The notes under the pieces: generated by a model
The model's database searches: none
Told to the model about the DNA's origin: nothing
Seen by the model: only the letters and a program-made list of their open reading frames with translations
Shown here: positions 34,927 to 43,524 of the stretch, piece after piece
Layout: every line of letters begins with the position of its first letter
Numbering within the stretch: position 1 is the stretch's first letter
Position numbers and translations under genes: made by a program
Assembly (NCBI RefSeq): GCF_006716675.1
Contig: NZ_VFPM01000001.1
Location: forward strand, 1-64,000
DNA: 64,000 nucleotides
Reading direction: 5' to 3'
From: Humibacillus xanthopallidus
GTDB lineage: Bacteria > Actinomycetota > Actinomycetes > Actinomycetales > Dermatophilaceae

Positions 34927-35142
34927 TCAGCAGAAGGACTTGGCGGTCTCGTTCTTGGCCTGGCCCCCGCCGAGGGCCTGAACGAGCTGACCGACGTTGT
35001 CGAACCCTGCCACGCCGCCACTGTTGACGGTCTTGTGCACCTGGCCGAAGCAAGCGGCGTCCGCAGGCGCGGCACTGGCGGTGCCGGCGAAGCCGAGCAT
35101 GCCGAGGGCGGCGATGGACACCGTGGCGAGAATGCGCTTCAT
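34927..35142 (-). CDS. Small secreted protein with two cysteines
   Basis: A 71-residue protein with a signal peptide (RILATVSIAALGMLGFAGTA, cleavage near residue 25). The mature part is only about 45 residues: ACFGQVHKTVNSGG, GFDNVGQLVQALGGGQAKNE and a C-terminal SFC. The two cysteines at its ends could form one disulphide that closes the peptide. Related short exported proteins of unknown role occur in other actinomycetes. Start ATG 35142 has an AAGGGATG ribosome site. Confidence 0.75.
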   Translation of the reverse strand: MKRILATVSIAALGMLGFAGTASAAPADAACFGQVHKTVNSGGVAGFDNVGQLVQALGGGQAKNETAKSFC

Positions 35143-35427
35143 GTGACATCCCTTCTCTTGGTGGGTGCTTGTTCACCCATCGCCACTTCTTCCGCGTGGG
35201 CGTGGAGTTTGGATGCACCCCGCTCCAACTTTTTTTCTCGCGTGCTGCGGGACCCGCGGCGCCCTGGCCCCCGACACGCACCCGGCGGGCCGCTCCGGGT
35301 GACCGGGTGCGCGCGAGTTCGACGGTGTTGCTGACGGGCGGGTCCGCGGGCGCGAGAATTGCACGTGCAGGGGATGGACGCGTCGGGCCGCCGGCGCGGC
35401 GCGATACTCGACACCGAAGGACGTCCC

Positions 35428-36327
35428 ATGCGTGCGATCCGATTCCACCAGTACGGCGACCCCCAGGTCCTCACCCTCGAGGACGCTCCCGAGCCCCATG
35501 CCGGGCCGGGCCAGGTCCGCATCCGGGTCCAGGCGACGAGTGTGAACCCCGTCGACTGGAAGATCCGGGCCGGCTACCTCCACGAGATGATGCCGGTGAG
35601 CTTCCCGGCCATCCCCGGCAGCGACGCGACGGGCATCGTCGACGAGGTGGGCGACGGCGTCTCCGGCGTCGAGATCGGCGATGCCGTCTTCGGCCTGGCC
35701 CAGGGAGGCGCCGCAGAGCTCGCGGTCCTCACCGCATGGGCTCGCGTGCCCTCGGGCTGGACGACCGAGCAGGCTGGGGCCGCAGGACTGGCAGCCGCCA
35801 CGGCCTTGGCCGGGCTCGACGCCCTCGGCGACATCGCGGGCAGGACCGTCCTCATCGAGGGTGCCGCAGGAGGAGTGGGCTCCGCCGCGGTCGAGCTCGC
35901 GACGGCTCGCGGCGCCACCGTCATCGGGACCGCGAGCGAGCGCAACCACGAGTTCCTGCGGACGCTCGGCGCCACCCCGCTGACCTATGGTGAGGGCCTG
36001 GCCGAGCGGGTCGCGGCGGTCGCGCCGGGAGGGGTCGACGCGGCCCTCGACCTCGCGGGCTCGGGGTCGCTCGCCGATCTCGTCGACATCGTCGGCGATC
36101 CCGCCAGGGTCGCCTCCGCAGCGGACTTCGGCGCGCCGTCCCTCGGGGTCGCGGTGGTCGCCGGCACCGCCAATGCCAGCGCGAACCTCGCCGCTGCCGC
36201 CGAGCTCGGCGCGGCGGGGCAGTACACGCCTCGCGTCCAGGCCACCTACCCGCTCGAGCGGCTCGCCGAGGCGCACGCGGACGTCCAGGGTGGCCACACC
36301 CGCGGCAAGGTTGTCGTCACCGTCTGA
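35428..36327 (+). CDS. NADP-dependent quinone oxidoreductase-like (zinc-free MDR)
   Basis: A 299-residue protein starting at ATG 35428 behind GAAGGACG. MRAIRFHQYGDPQVLTLED and QATSVNPVDWKIRAGY are the zeta-crystallin-type N-terminus, PAIPGSDATGIVDEVGDGVS the GroES-like core, and VLIEGAAGGVGSAAVELATA the NADP-binding motif. No zinc ligands are present. It ends GHTRGKVVVTV, as in related reductases. It probably reduces quinones or enones with NADPH. The relic in the hybrid pseudogene at 1762 belongs to the same superfamily. Confidence 0.85.
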   Translation: MRAIRFHQYGDPQVLTLEDAPEPHAGPGQVRIRVQATSVNPVDWKIRAGYLHEMMPVSFPAIPGSDATGIVDEVGDGVSGVEIGDAVFGLAQGGAAELAVLTAWARVPSGWTTEQAGAAGLAAATALAGLDALGDIAGRTVLIEGAAGGVGSAAVELATARGATVIGTASERNHEFLRTLGATPLTYGEGLAERVAAVAPGGVDAALDLAGSGSLADLVDIVGDPARVASAADFGAPSLGVAVVAGTANASANLAAAAELGAAGQYTPRVQATYPLERLAEAHADVQGGHTRGKVVVTV

Positions 36328-36343
36328 CGCACCGGCCGCTGAC

Positions 36344-36378
36344 GTATGCCGTCCGGCGGGCTCGGCGGGACGGCATAC
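36344..36378. terminator. Terminator hairpin built from paired GTATGCCG octamers
   Basis: An 11-bp perfect inverted repeat, GTATGCCGTCC at 36344-36354 and GGACGGCATAC at 36368-36378, starting 17 bases after the oxidoreductase stop. Each arm holds one copy of the window-wide octamer, as in the hairpin after orn but in the opposite arrangement. Confidence 0.75.
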
Positions 36379-36503
36379 CGGCTCGGCGGCGGGTTATGGC
36401 GTGCGATTTGTCGTATCAGCCTGACGGCATGGGCACTCCGATGGACCATGGAGACACTCACGACTCGCGCAGGGGCGTGTCGGCAAGTCCCGAGGAGGCG
36501 GGC

Positions 36504-37301
36504 ATGACCGGTTTCGACAAGGACCTCGACAAGGGCGACCAGTCGGAGGAGGTGGTCACGCCGGACCTGCCCTTCGACGACGACTGGGACTGGAAGCCCG
36601 GTGACCGCGACATCACGGTGCGCGGACCGAGCCAGAGCGTCCCCAAGGCGCGCGCCTACACGAGGTATGACCCACCCGGCATGTGCTGCCAGTTCGTCTG
36701 GAACTGCATCGCGGCACCCCGCAGCTTCGGCCTCGCCGACGCCAACGCCGCGTGGCAGCGCTCGAAGAACCGCCGCGGCGACGAGAACCCTCCCGCCGGG
36801 GCGCCCGTCTACTGGGCCGGGGGCAAGCACGGACACATCGCGATCTCCGTCGGTGGCGGTTCGGTGCGCTCCACCGACTGGCCCGTCAAGGGCAAGGTCG
36901 GCGATGTCACGATCTCGCGGATCACCGCGGCCTGGGGCATCACCTACCGCGGGTGGTCGACCGACTGGGCCGGCGTGCCGATCCCCGGCATCGGCTCACC
37001 GAGCGTGGTCGGCAAGCTGGGGCGCATCGACGACGAGGCGATCCGCCCGGGCAAGCGCAACGACCACGTCCGCCGCTTCAACGCCGCCCTCTGGTCCTCC
37101 ATGCCGGCCGACTACCGCGCGGCCCACGAGAAGGAGTGGAAGAGCGAGGCCTCCGACCTCTACGGCCCGGTCAGCCAGGAGGTCTGCTACGACAAGTACG
37201 CGATGCTCAACAAGAAGGACCCGAAGAAGTGGCCGCTGCCGAGCAAGCCGGCGTGGCCCGGGCCCGGCCTCATCCGGCTGCTCGGCGGGACGGCCGACTG
37301 A
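36504..37301 (+). CDS. CHAP-like cysteine amidase domain protein
   Basis: A 265-residue protein from ATG 36504, chosen for GAGGAGG five bases upstream. There is no signal peptide. After a charged N-terminus, DPPGMCCQFVWNCIAAP carries Cys61/Cys62, followed by ADANAAWQRSKNR, PPAGAPVYWAGGKHGHIAIS with His109/His111, and GGGSVRSTDWPVKGKVGD. Cys...His order and the 'G-PVYW...GHIAI' strand are those of CHAP/NlpC-like amidases that cut peptidoglycan. The rest (about 160-265) is an uncharacterised basic C-terminal region. Absence of an export signal is odd for a wall enzyme. Confidence 0.6.
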   Translation: MTGFDKDLDKGDQSEEVVTPDLPFDDDWDWKPGDRDITVRGPSQSVPKARAYTRYDPPGMCCQFVWNCIAAPRSFGLADANAAWQRSKNRRGDENPPAGAPVYWAGGKHGHIAISVGGGSVRSTDWPVKGKVGDVTISRITAAWGITYRGWSTDWAGVPIPGIGSPSVVGKLGRIDDEAIRPGKRNDHVRRFNAALWSSMPADYRAAHEKEWKSEASDLYGPVSQEVCYDKYAMLNKKDPKKWPLPSKPAWPGPGLIRLLGGTAD

Positions 37302-37309
37302 CCGTCACC

Positions 37310-37561
37310 TCACCGCCGGCGGCGGAGGAACCCCACGACCACGACGACGGCGACGGCTGCGGCCACCATGGCGGCGATGCGCTCGATGCGCAGCTCACCG
37401 TCAGGGGTGTGCGTCGCAGCGTCGAGCTTGAGCCGGAGGCCCTGCGCCTGACGCTGGGCGATGACCTGCGGCTGCGCGCGGTAGGCGAGCTCGTTGATGG
37501 TGCCCTCGAGGCGGGCCCGCGTGGCCTGGATGTCCTGCTCGAGACGTGCGGTGTCACTCAT
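37310..37561 (-). CDS. DUF3618 membrane-anchored protein
   Basis: An 83-residue protein starting with ATG at 37561. RLEQDIQATRARLEGTINEL AYRAQP at residues 6-31 is the DUF3618 signature. A single C-terminal transmembrane helix (IAAMVAAAVAVVVVVGFL) ends with RRRR facing the cytoplasm. Members of this actinobacterial family have no established function. It converges with the CHAP-like gene and is followed, in reading direction, by no coupled gene. Confidence 0.85.
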   Translation of the reverse strand: MSDTARLEQDIQATRARLEGTINELAYRAQPQVIAQRQAQGLRLKLDAATHTPDGELRIERIAAMVAAAVAVVVVVGFLRRRR

Positions 37562-37622
37562 GGTGGCTTGTCCTTTCGAGGGTCTGCGACGACTCTACTG
37601 GGGGCTCATACCCCGTCGCGTC

Positions 37623-38096
37623 TCAGTCGGCGATGCCGAGGTCGCGACGCAGCTTGGCGACGTGCCCCGTGGCCTTGACGTTGTAGAAGGCGTGGCTGAT
37701 CGTGCCGTCCTCGGCGACGACGAAGGTCGAGCGCAGCACCCCCTCGACGGTCTTGCCGTAGAGCTTCTTCTCGCCGAAGGCGCCGTAGGCACGGTGCACC
37801 GCGAGGTCGGTGTCGGACAGGAGCGTGATCGTCAGGTGGTCGCGCTCGCGGAACGTGGCGAGCTTCGCCGGAGCGTCCTTGCTGATACCGAGCACCTCGT
37901 AGCCGTCGCGCCGGAGGGTCTCGATCGAGTCGCTGAAGTCGCACGCCTGCTTCGTGCAGCCGGGGGTCATCGCCGCCGGGTAGAAGTAGACGATCACCTT
38001 GCGGCCGGCGTAGTCCGAGAGGCTCACCGTCTGGCCGGTGTCGTCGGTCAGGCTGAAGGCAGGCGCCTGGTCGCCGGGCTCGAGGCGAGAGGTCAT
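37623..38096 (-). CDS. bcp: Thioredoxin-dependent peroxiredoxin (Bcp/PrxQ)
   Basis: A 157-residue protein starting at ATG 38096 (longer frames run through the tRNA gene). LEPGDQAPAFSLTDDTG and VIVYFYPAAMTPGCTKQACD contain the peroxidatic Cys in T-P-G-C-T, with a resolving Cys five residues later, the PrxQ arrangement. VLGISKDAPAKLATFRERDH and RSTFVVAEDGTI complete the family. It reduces peroxides in the cytoplasm using thioredoxin or a similar thiol. Confidence 0.95.
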   Translation of the reverse strand: MTSRLEPGDQAPAFSLTDDTGQTVSLSDYAGRKVIVYFYPAAMTPGCTKQACDFSDSIETLRRDGYEVLGISKDAPAKLATFRERDHLTITLLSDTDLAVHRAYGAFGEKKLYGKTVEGVLRSTFVVAEDGTISHAFYNVKATGHVAKLRRDLGIAD

Positions 38097-38161
38097 GGAT
38101 CGCTCCTTCGGTGATGCGGATGGGACGGGTCCGCGCTCGCGCGTGGCGCGAGCTCGGATGG

Positions 38162-38242
38162 TGCGGACGGCGGGACTCGAACCCGCACACCTAGGGCACA
38201 GGAACCTAAATCCTGCGTGTCTACCAGTTCCACCACGTCCGC
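38162..38242 (-). tRNA. tRNA-Leu (anticodon TAG)
   Basis: From 38242 the gene begins GCGGACGTGGTGGAACTGGT, with anticodon stem-loop CAGGATTTAGGTTCCTG (anticodon TAG), a long variable arm GTGCCCTAGGTGT and T-arm GGGTTCGAGTCCC. It ends GTCCGC plus discriminator A. Confidence 0.95.
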
Positions 38243-38304
38243 GAAGCTGCGCCCCCACTGTAGTTGGCGCCACCCCGCGGGCGCCTCGGGGTTACCCTCG
38301 GCGC

Positions 38305-38721
38305 GTGCGCCAGAACGTCGGGTCAGGCAGTCCGTGGGAGTCGGAGGTGGGCTACTCCCGAGCCGTGCGGGTCGGTGACGGCGTGCACGTCGCGGGCACG
38401 ACCGCAGTGCGCGACGGCGTCGCCCAGGCCCCCGGCGATCCCTACGGCCAGACGCGTGTCGCGCTCGAGATCATCGCGGCCGCGCTCACCGAGTGCGGCG
38501 CCTCGCTGTCGGACGTCGTCCGCACGCGCATCTACGTCACCGACATGGCCCACTGGGCCGAGGTCGGCCGCGCCCATGGCGAGGTGTTCGGCGACATCCG
38601 CCCCGCCGCCACCATGGTGCAGGTGGCCGCGCTCATCTCCCCCGACCTGCTCGTCGAGATCGAGGCCGACGCGGTCGTCACGCCTCGCGACACCCCTGAC
38701 CCCGACCTCACTCGACCCTGA
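38305..38721 (+). CDS. RidA family (YjgF/YER057c/UK114) protein
   Basis: A 138-residue protein starting with GTG at 38305; in-frame ATGs further upstream would run through tRNA-Leu. SEVGYSRAVRVGDGVHVAGT TAV is the usual first strand pair, with YGQTRVALEIIAAALTECGA and DVVRTRIYVTDMAHWAEVGR following. The conserved catalytic Arg is R in VVRTRIYV. RidA proteins hydrolyse reactive enamine/imine intermediates. Its stop overlaps the tail of the oxidoreductase gene on the other strand. Confidence 0.9.
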   Translation: MRQNVGSGSPWESEVGYSRAVRVGDGVHVAGTTAVRDGVAQAPGDPYGQTRVALEIIAAALTECGASLSDVVRTRIYVTDMAHWAEVGRAHGEVFGDIRPAATMVQVAALISPDLLVEIEADAVVTPRDTPDPDLTRP

Positions 38722-40276
38722 CGTTGACGACGTGGATGCCGGTCGCCCCGTCGGGTGCCGGCGCCGCCTCGTAGGGAGACTGCACCTCACCGGTCGCGTC
38801 GTAGGCGCGCACGCGGATGTCGTGGCTGCCCGGCGTCGCGTCCCACTCGAGGACCCACTGCCGCCAGGTGTCGATGCTCGCGTCGACCGCGAGCCGCGCC
38901 GGGGTCCACGGGCCCTGGTCGACCTGCACCTCCACCTTGGAGATGCCGCGGTGCTGGGCCCACGCGACACCCGCGACGGCGACCGTGCCGGCCTTGACCG
39001 TGGCCCCCGCCCGCGGCACGTCGATCCGTGAGCTCGTCTTGACCGGCCCGAGGGGCGACCACCCGCGCGGCGTCCAGTAGCCCTGGTCCTGCGCGAAGGT
39101 CGTCACCTTGAGCTCGGTCACCCACTTCGTCGCGGACACGTAGCCGTAGAGCCCGGGCACGACGAGGCGCACCGGGAAGCCGTGCTCGAAGGGCAGCGGC
39201 TCGCCGTTCATCCGGATCGCGAGCAGGGCGTTGCGGTCGTCGGTGAGGGCGGCGAGCGGTGTACCGCACGTCCAGCCGTCGACGCTCGTCTGCAGCACCA
39301 TGTCGGCGCCGGCCCTGGGGCCGGCCATCGCGAGCAGCTCGCGCACCGGCCACCCCGTCCACACGGCGTTGCCCGTGAGGTCGCCGCCCACCTCGTTGGA
39401 GACGCACATGAGCGTGACGAGCGCTTCTGTCAGCTGCTTGGACTGCAAGGTCCTCCAGTCGATCTCGACCTCACGGTCGACCATGCCGGTGACCTTGAGC
39501 TTCCACTCGCTGGCATCGAGGCGCGGCACGACGATGGCCGTGTCGATGCGGTAGAACTCGCCGTTCGGCACGATGTAGGGGGTCAGGCCCTCGATGCCGA
39601 GGTCCGCCCCGGCTGGGATGGTCAGCTTCGTCCCCTTGAGCGTCTGCGCCTTGAGCGCCTCCCGTGAGGCCGTTGCCGCCGTGGAGCCTCCGCCGACGAG
39701 AGTGCCGACGTATGCCGCCGCGCCGCCCACGAGCCCGCCGACCACCCAGCGTCGGGACGGGTTCGACGGCGTGCCGACAGAGTTCGCCGTGTGGGCGTGG
39801 CTGAGGAACCAGAGCCCCGCAGCGACACCCAGCAGGGTGGGAACGACGTCGGCGGGTGCGGCGCCGGGACGGGAGAGCACGGCTGCGGCGCCGACGGCCC
39901 CGACCAGGGCGAAGAGCACGAGCGCGAGGGTGAGACGACGACGGGCGAGGACACCGATCGCCGCACAGACGAGCGCGAGGACGACGATGGTGCCGACGAG
40001 CAGTGCTCGCTTGTCGTTGGTGCCGAACGTCGAGATCGCGAAGTCCTTGAGCCACGCCGGCGTGCGGTCGATGAAGGCGCCGCTCACGGCGGCCACCGGC
40101 GCGGGCTGGCCGCCCGCCGCCCCGACGGCCGTCAGCAGCGCGGCGAGCAGGGTGCCGAGACCGACCGTGAGCAGACCGGCCACGAGCCCGTCCACCGCAC
40201 CGACCCAGCCGGGCACACCGCGCGCCTCGGGGGCAGCCGGCGTCTGGGGAGTGGTGGGCGGGCTCGTCGTGGTCAT
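38708..40276 (-). CDS. Membrane-anchored molybdopterin-dependent oxidoreductase (sulfite oxidase family)
   Basis: A 522-residue protein. Five hydrophobic segments lie in residues 25-200. The molybdopterin-binding domain follows, with the Mo-ligand Cys291 in VTLMCVSNEVGGDL, then GWPVRELLAMAGPRAGADMV and FEHGFPVRLVVPGLYGYVSA TKWV. The C-terminal dimerisation domain (about 410-522) has AVAGVAWAQHRGISKVEVQV. It should act on the outer face of the membrane on a sulphite- or sulphoxide-like substrate, passing electrons to the chain. ATG overlaps the stop of rdgB (ATGA). Confidence 0.85.
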   Translation of the reverse strand: MTTTSPPTTPQTPAAPEARGVPGWVGAVDGLVAGLLTVGLGTLLAALLTAVGAAGGQPAPVAAVSGAFIDRTPAWLKDFAISTFGTNDKRALLVGTIVVLALVCAAIGVLARRRLTLALVLFALVGAVGAAAVLSRPGAAPADVVPTLLGVAAGLWFLSHAHTANSVGTPSNPSRRWVVGGLVGGAAAYVGTLVGGGSTAATASREALKAQTLKGTKLTIPAGADLGIEGLTPYIVPNGEFYRIDTAIVVPRLDASEWKLKVTGMVDREVEIDWRTLQSKQLTEALVTLMCVSNEVGGDLTGNAVWTGWPVRELLAMAGPRAGADMVLQTSVDGWTCGTPLAALTDDRNALLAIRMNGEPLPFEHGFPVRLVVPGLYGYVSATKWVTELKVTTFAQDQGYWTPRGWSPLGPVKTSSRIDVPRAGATVKAGTVAVAGVAWAQHRGISKVEVQVDQGPWTPARLAVDASIDTWRQWVLEWDATPGSHDIRVRAYDATGEVQSPYEAAPAPDGATGIHVVNVRVE

Positions 40277-40893
40277 GGCCTCAGGTGCTCCTTCAGGTGT
40301 GGCACGAGTGCACGGAAGGCAAGCGCCCGGTGCGACACGGCGTTCTTCTCCCCGGCGGCATACTCCGCCAGGGTGCGTTCGTTGCCGACGGGCTGCCCGG
40401 ATGGCACGAAGATCGGGTCGTAGCCGAAGCCGCCCTCTCCGCGCGCCTCGTGGGCCACGCTGCCGGGGAAGTGGCCGAGCTCGGCCGCCGAGCGGCCGTC
40501 AGGCAGCACGAGGGCCGCGGCACACACGAAGGCTGCTGCGCGGTGCTCGTCGCGCACGTCGCCCAGCTGGGCGAGGAGCAGCTCGAGGTTGGCCCGGTCG
40601 CCCTTGCCGCCCGACCAGCGGGCGCTGAAGATGCCGGGGGCGCCGCCGAGCACGTCGACCGCGAGCCCGGAGTCGTCGGCGAGCGCCGGCAGTCCGGTGA
40701 CCTGCGCGGCGGAGGCGGCCTTGAGGATGGCGTTCTGCTCGAAGGTCACGCCGTCCTCGACGACCTCGGGCGCGTCGGCGACGTCGTCGAGCCCCACGAT
40801 CTCGAGATCGAGACACTCGCAGACGTCGGCGAGGATCTCGCGCAGCTCCTCGACCTTGTGGGCGTTGCGGGTCGCGAGCACGACCCGGCTCAT
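40273..40893 (-). CDS. rdgB: dITP/XTP pyrophosphatase
   Basis: A 206-residue Ham1/RdgB protein. [20 protein letters not shown] contains the substrate-loop T-x-N-x2-K-x2-[44 protein letters not shown] (catalytic D in DDSG) and [20 protein letters not shown] complete it. It removes deaminated purine nucleotides (dITP, XTP) from the pool. It overlaps rph upstream and the oxidoreductase gene downstream, each by ATGA, so rph-rdgB and the oxidoreductase are translationally coupled. Confidence 0.95.
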   Translation of the reverse strand: MSRVVLATRNAHKVEELREILADVCECLDLEIVGLDDVADAPEVVEDGVTFEQNAILKAASAAQVTGLPALADDSGLAVDVLGGAPGIFSARWSGGKGDRANLELLLAQLGDVRDEHRAAAFVCAAALVLPDGRSAAELGHFPGSVAHEARGEGGFGYDPIFVPSGQPVGNERTLAEYAAGEKNAVSHRALAFRALVPHLKEHLRP

Positions 40894-41630
40894 GCGACGA
40901 CCTCGTCGGCGAGCGCGGCCTGCTGCATCGTCGTGAGGTCGGCGCAGCCGCGGGTGGCGAGGTCGAGCAGGGCGTCGAGCAGCGTCCGGTCGAAGGGCTC
41001 GCTCTCGGCGGTGCCCTGCACCTCGACGAACCGCCCGTCGCCGGTCATGACGACGTTCATGTCCGTCTCGGCCGTGGAGTCCTCCGGGTAGTCGAGGTCG
41101 AGCACCGGCTGCCCGCCGACGACACCGACGGACACGGCGGCCACCGACCCGGTGAGGGGCTTGGCGTTCCTGCCGATGAGCCCGCGCGAGCGCGCGTCCT
41201 CGATGGCGTCGACGAGGGCGACGTACGCGCCCGTGATGGCAGCCGTGCGGGTGCCGCCGTCGGCCTGCAGCACGTCGCAGTCGAGCACGATGGTGTTCTC
41301 GCCGAGCGCCTTGGTGTCGATGACGGCACGCAGGCTGCGCCCGATGAGGCGGCTGATCTCGTGGGTGCGCCCGCCGATGCGGCCCTTGACGCTCTCGCGG
41401 TCGGAGCGGGTGTTCGTCGCGCGCGGGAGCATCGCGTACTCCGCCGTCACCCAGCCGGCGCCCTTACCCTTGAGCCAGCGTGGCACGCCCTCGGTGAACG
41501 AGGCCGCACAGAGGACGCGCGTGCGACCGAACTCCACGAGCACGCTGCCCTCGGCGTGGTCGAGCCAGTTGCGGGTGATCCGCACCTCGCGGGTCTCGTC
41601 GGGGGCACGGCCGTCATGTCGTTGCGTCAT
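40890..41630 (-). CDS. rph: Ribonuclease PH
   Basis: A 246-residue phosphorolytic 3'-5' exoribonuclease that trims tRNA 3' ends. The start is ATG 41630. [40 protein letters not shown], the RNase PH signature, [20 protein letters not shown] and [20 protein letters not shown] are all present and the length is standard. It is the first gene of the rph-rdgB block. Confidence 0.97.
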   Translation of the reverse strand: MTQRHDGRAPDETREVRITRNWLDHAEGSVLVEFGRTRVLCAASFTEGVPRWLKGKGAGWVTAEYAMLPRATNTRSDRESVKGRIGGRTHEISRLIGRSLRAVIDTKALGENTIVLDCDVLQADGGTRTAAITGAYVALVDAIEDARSRGLIGRNAKPLTGSVAAVSVGVVGGQPVLDLDYPEDSTAETDMNVVMTGDGRFVEVQGTAESEPFDRTLLDALLDLATRGCADLTTMQQAALADEVVA

Positions 41631-41682
41631 GCCCCTGAGGCTAGCCATGCCTCAACGCTAAGCCGGAATCGTCGCCGTGGCG

Positions 41683-41725
41683 ACGGGCGCTCCTGCACCG
41701 TCCGCAGACCGTAAGGAGCGCCCGT
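41683..41725. terminator. Terminator hairpin upstream of rph
   Basis: A 12-bp perfect stem ACGGGCGCTCCT / AGGAGCGCCCGT (41683-41694 and 41714-41725) with a 19-base loop, located just after the end of the aldo/keto reductase gene. A GTATGCCG octamer follows at 41734. Confidence 0.75.
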
Positions 41726-41747
41726 GTGCCTCCGTATGCCGCCTGGC

Positions 41748-42617
41748 TCAGTCGGTGCGCGCAGCGGAGAGACGGGCGATCTCGTCGCCGGACAGCGTGA
41801 GGTCGGCGGCCTTGACCGAGTCCTCGATGCTCTCGGGGCGCGAGGCGCCGGGGATCGGGATGACGACGGGTGCGAGCGCCAGCTCCCACGCGAGTGCCAC
41901 CTGCTGGGGGCTCACCCCGTGGTCGCGCCCGACCTCGGCGAACACGTCGTGGGCGCTGCCGAGCTCGGCCGCCTTGGCGATGCCTCCGAGGGGGCTCCAC
42001 GGCAGGAAGGCGAGGCCCAGCTCGGCGCAGAGCTCGAGCTCCGGCTCGCTGCTGCGGAACGCCGGTGAGAACTGGTTCTGCACCGAGACCAGCCGCCCGC
42101 CGAGCACCTGCTGGGCCTGGCGGATCTGGTCGGGGTTCGCGTTGGAGACGCCGGCCATCTCGATGACGCCCGCGTCGAGCAGGTCGGCAAGGGCGCCGAC
42201 CGACTCGGCGTACGGCACCGACGGGTCGGGCCGGTGGAACTGGTAGAGGCCGATCGCCTCGCCACCGAGCCGCTGGAGCGAGGCCTTGGCGGCCTCCTTG
42301 AGGTGCTCCGGCCGACCGTCGAGGGTCCACGAGCCGTCGCCCGGCCGCAGGTGGCCGCCCTTCGTCGCGACGAGGACGCTGCTCCGATCGCCCGACCACG
42401 CATCGAGCGCCCGGGCGATGAGCGACTCGTTGTGGCCGACCTCGTCGGCGTCGCGGTGGTAGGCGTCGGCCGTGTCGATGAGCGTCACGCCGGCGTCGAG
42501 CGCCGCGTGGATGGTGCGGATCGAGCGGTCCTCGTCGGGCCGGCCCTCGATCGACATCGGCATGCCGCCGAGTCCGATCGCGCTGACCTGCCTCGTCCCG
42601 ATGGTTCGCTGCTGCAC
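41748..42617 (-). CDS. Aldo/keto reductase
   Basis: A 289-residue protein starting with GTG at 42617, with AGGAGG seven bases upstream. The catalytic tetrad is seen: D and Y in LIDTADAYHRD, K in VLVATKGGHLRP and H in LYQFHRPDPSV. NADPH-binding residues near the C-terminus lie in VVIPIPGASRPESIEDSVKA. It reduces an aldehyde or ketone with NADPH; the substrate is unknown. It sits between the MBL hydrolase and rph, where other actinobacteria usually keep only the MBL gene. Confidence 0.9.
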   Translation of the reverse strand: MQQRTIGTRQVSAIGLGGMPMSIEGRPDEDRSIRTIHAALDAGVTLIDTADAYHRDADEVGHNESLIARALDAWSGDRSSVLVATKGGHLRPGDGSWTLDGRPEHLKEAAKASLQRLGGEAIGLYQFHRPDPSVPYAESVGALADLLDAGVIEMAGVSNANPDQIRQAQQVLGGRLVSVQNQFSPAFRSSEPELELCAELGLAFLPWSPLGGIAKAAELGSAHDVFAEVGRDHGVSPQQVALAWELALAPVVIPIPGASRPESIEDSVKAADLTLSGDEIARLSAARTD

Positions 42618-42699
42618 AGTGCCTCCTGAGTACGTGCCGTCCGGGTGCGGGTGCTCCCGGACCTCGTGGTCCATACCCGTCACCCCGGCCCGCCCCTCG

Positions 42700-43467
42700 T
42701 CAGACGGAGTAGGTCGCTCCGGGCTTGGCGATCTCCACCTCTCCGGGCCAGACGGCGGCCGCCTGGGCGCGGCACACCTCCGGGTCGTTCCACGCCGGCA
42801 TGTGGGTGAGCATGAGGCGCTCCACTCCCCCGGCTCGCACGGCAGCGGCGGCCGCCCGCGATCCCGAGAGGTGGATGCCGGTCACCGTGTCGCGCCCGTC
42901 GACGAACGCGGAGTCGGCGAGCACGAGGTCGGCGCCGGCCATCAGGTCGCCGAGGGCGTCGCACTCGTCGGTGTCGCCGGTGTAGGCGAGCACCCGACCG
43001 CGAGCCTCGACCCGGAAGGCGTAGGCCTCGACGGGGTGGCGCACCCGGTAGGGGGTGACCTCGAAGGGTCCCACCCGGAAGGAGTCGCGGTGTCGCAGGT
43101 CGGAGAAGGCGAAGACCCCGAGCAGGTCCTCGGAGTCGACGTCGCCGTAGGCCCGAGCGAGGTGCGCACCGGTGCCCGACGGCCCCCACGTCCTCACGGG
43201 GCCGCGACCGGGGCCGCCGGGGACGTACTTCATCATCACGTAGAGGCCGCACATGTCGATGCAGTGGTCGACGTGGAGGTGGCTGAGCAGGACGGCGTCG
43301 ACGGCATACGGCCTGATGTGGCGCTGCAGCGAGCCGAGGGCGCCGTTACCGAGGTCGAGCACGATGCTCCACGTGCGGCCCTCCTGCTCGGCCTGCACGA
43401 GGTAGCAGGACGCGGGTGAGTCCGGCCCGGCGAACGAGCCCGAGCACCCGATGATCGTGACGTCCAC
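42700..43467 (-). CDS. MBL-fold metallohydrolase (RNase Z-like)
   Basis: A 255-residue protein. The GTG at 43467 (VDVTIIGCSGSFAGPDSPAS) gives the expected N-terminus; a GTG at 43491 is also possible. Metal-binding motif LLSHLHVDHCIDMCG has H-x-H-x-D-H, followed by LAYTGDTDECDALGDLMAGA DLVL and a late His in LMLTHMPAW. The fold is that of cyclic-phosphodiesterase/RNase Z-like enzymes. It is an established neighbour of rph in actinobacteria. Its substrate is not known. Confidence 0.85.
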   Translation of the reverse strand: MDVTIIGCSGSFAGPDSPASCYLVQAEQEGRTWSIVLDLGNGALGSLQRHIRPYAVDAVLLSHLHVDHCIDMCGLYVMMKYVPGGPGRGPVRTWGPSGTGAHLARAYGDVDSEDLLGVFAFSDLRHRDSFRVGPFEVTPYRVRHPVEAYAFRVEARGRVLAYTGDTDECDALGDLMAGADLVLADSAFVDGRDTVTGIHLSGSRAAAAAVRAGGVERLMLTHMPAWNDPEVCRAQAAAVWPGEVEIAKPGATYSV

Positions 43468-43524
43468 GAAGTCGAGCCTAGGTGGGGTCACCGACGCTCG
43501 CTGGGACGCGCGGCGTCGGCTGCG

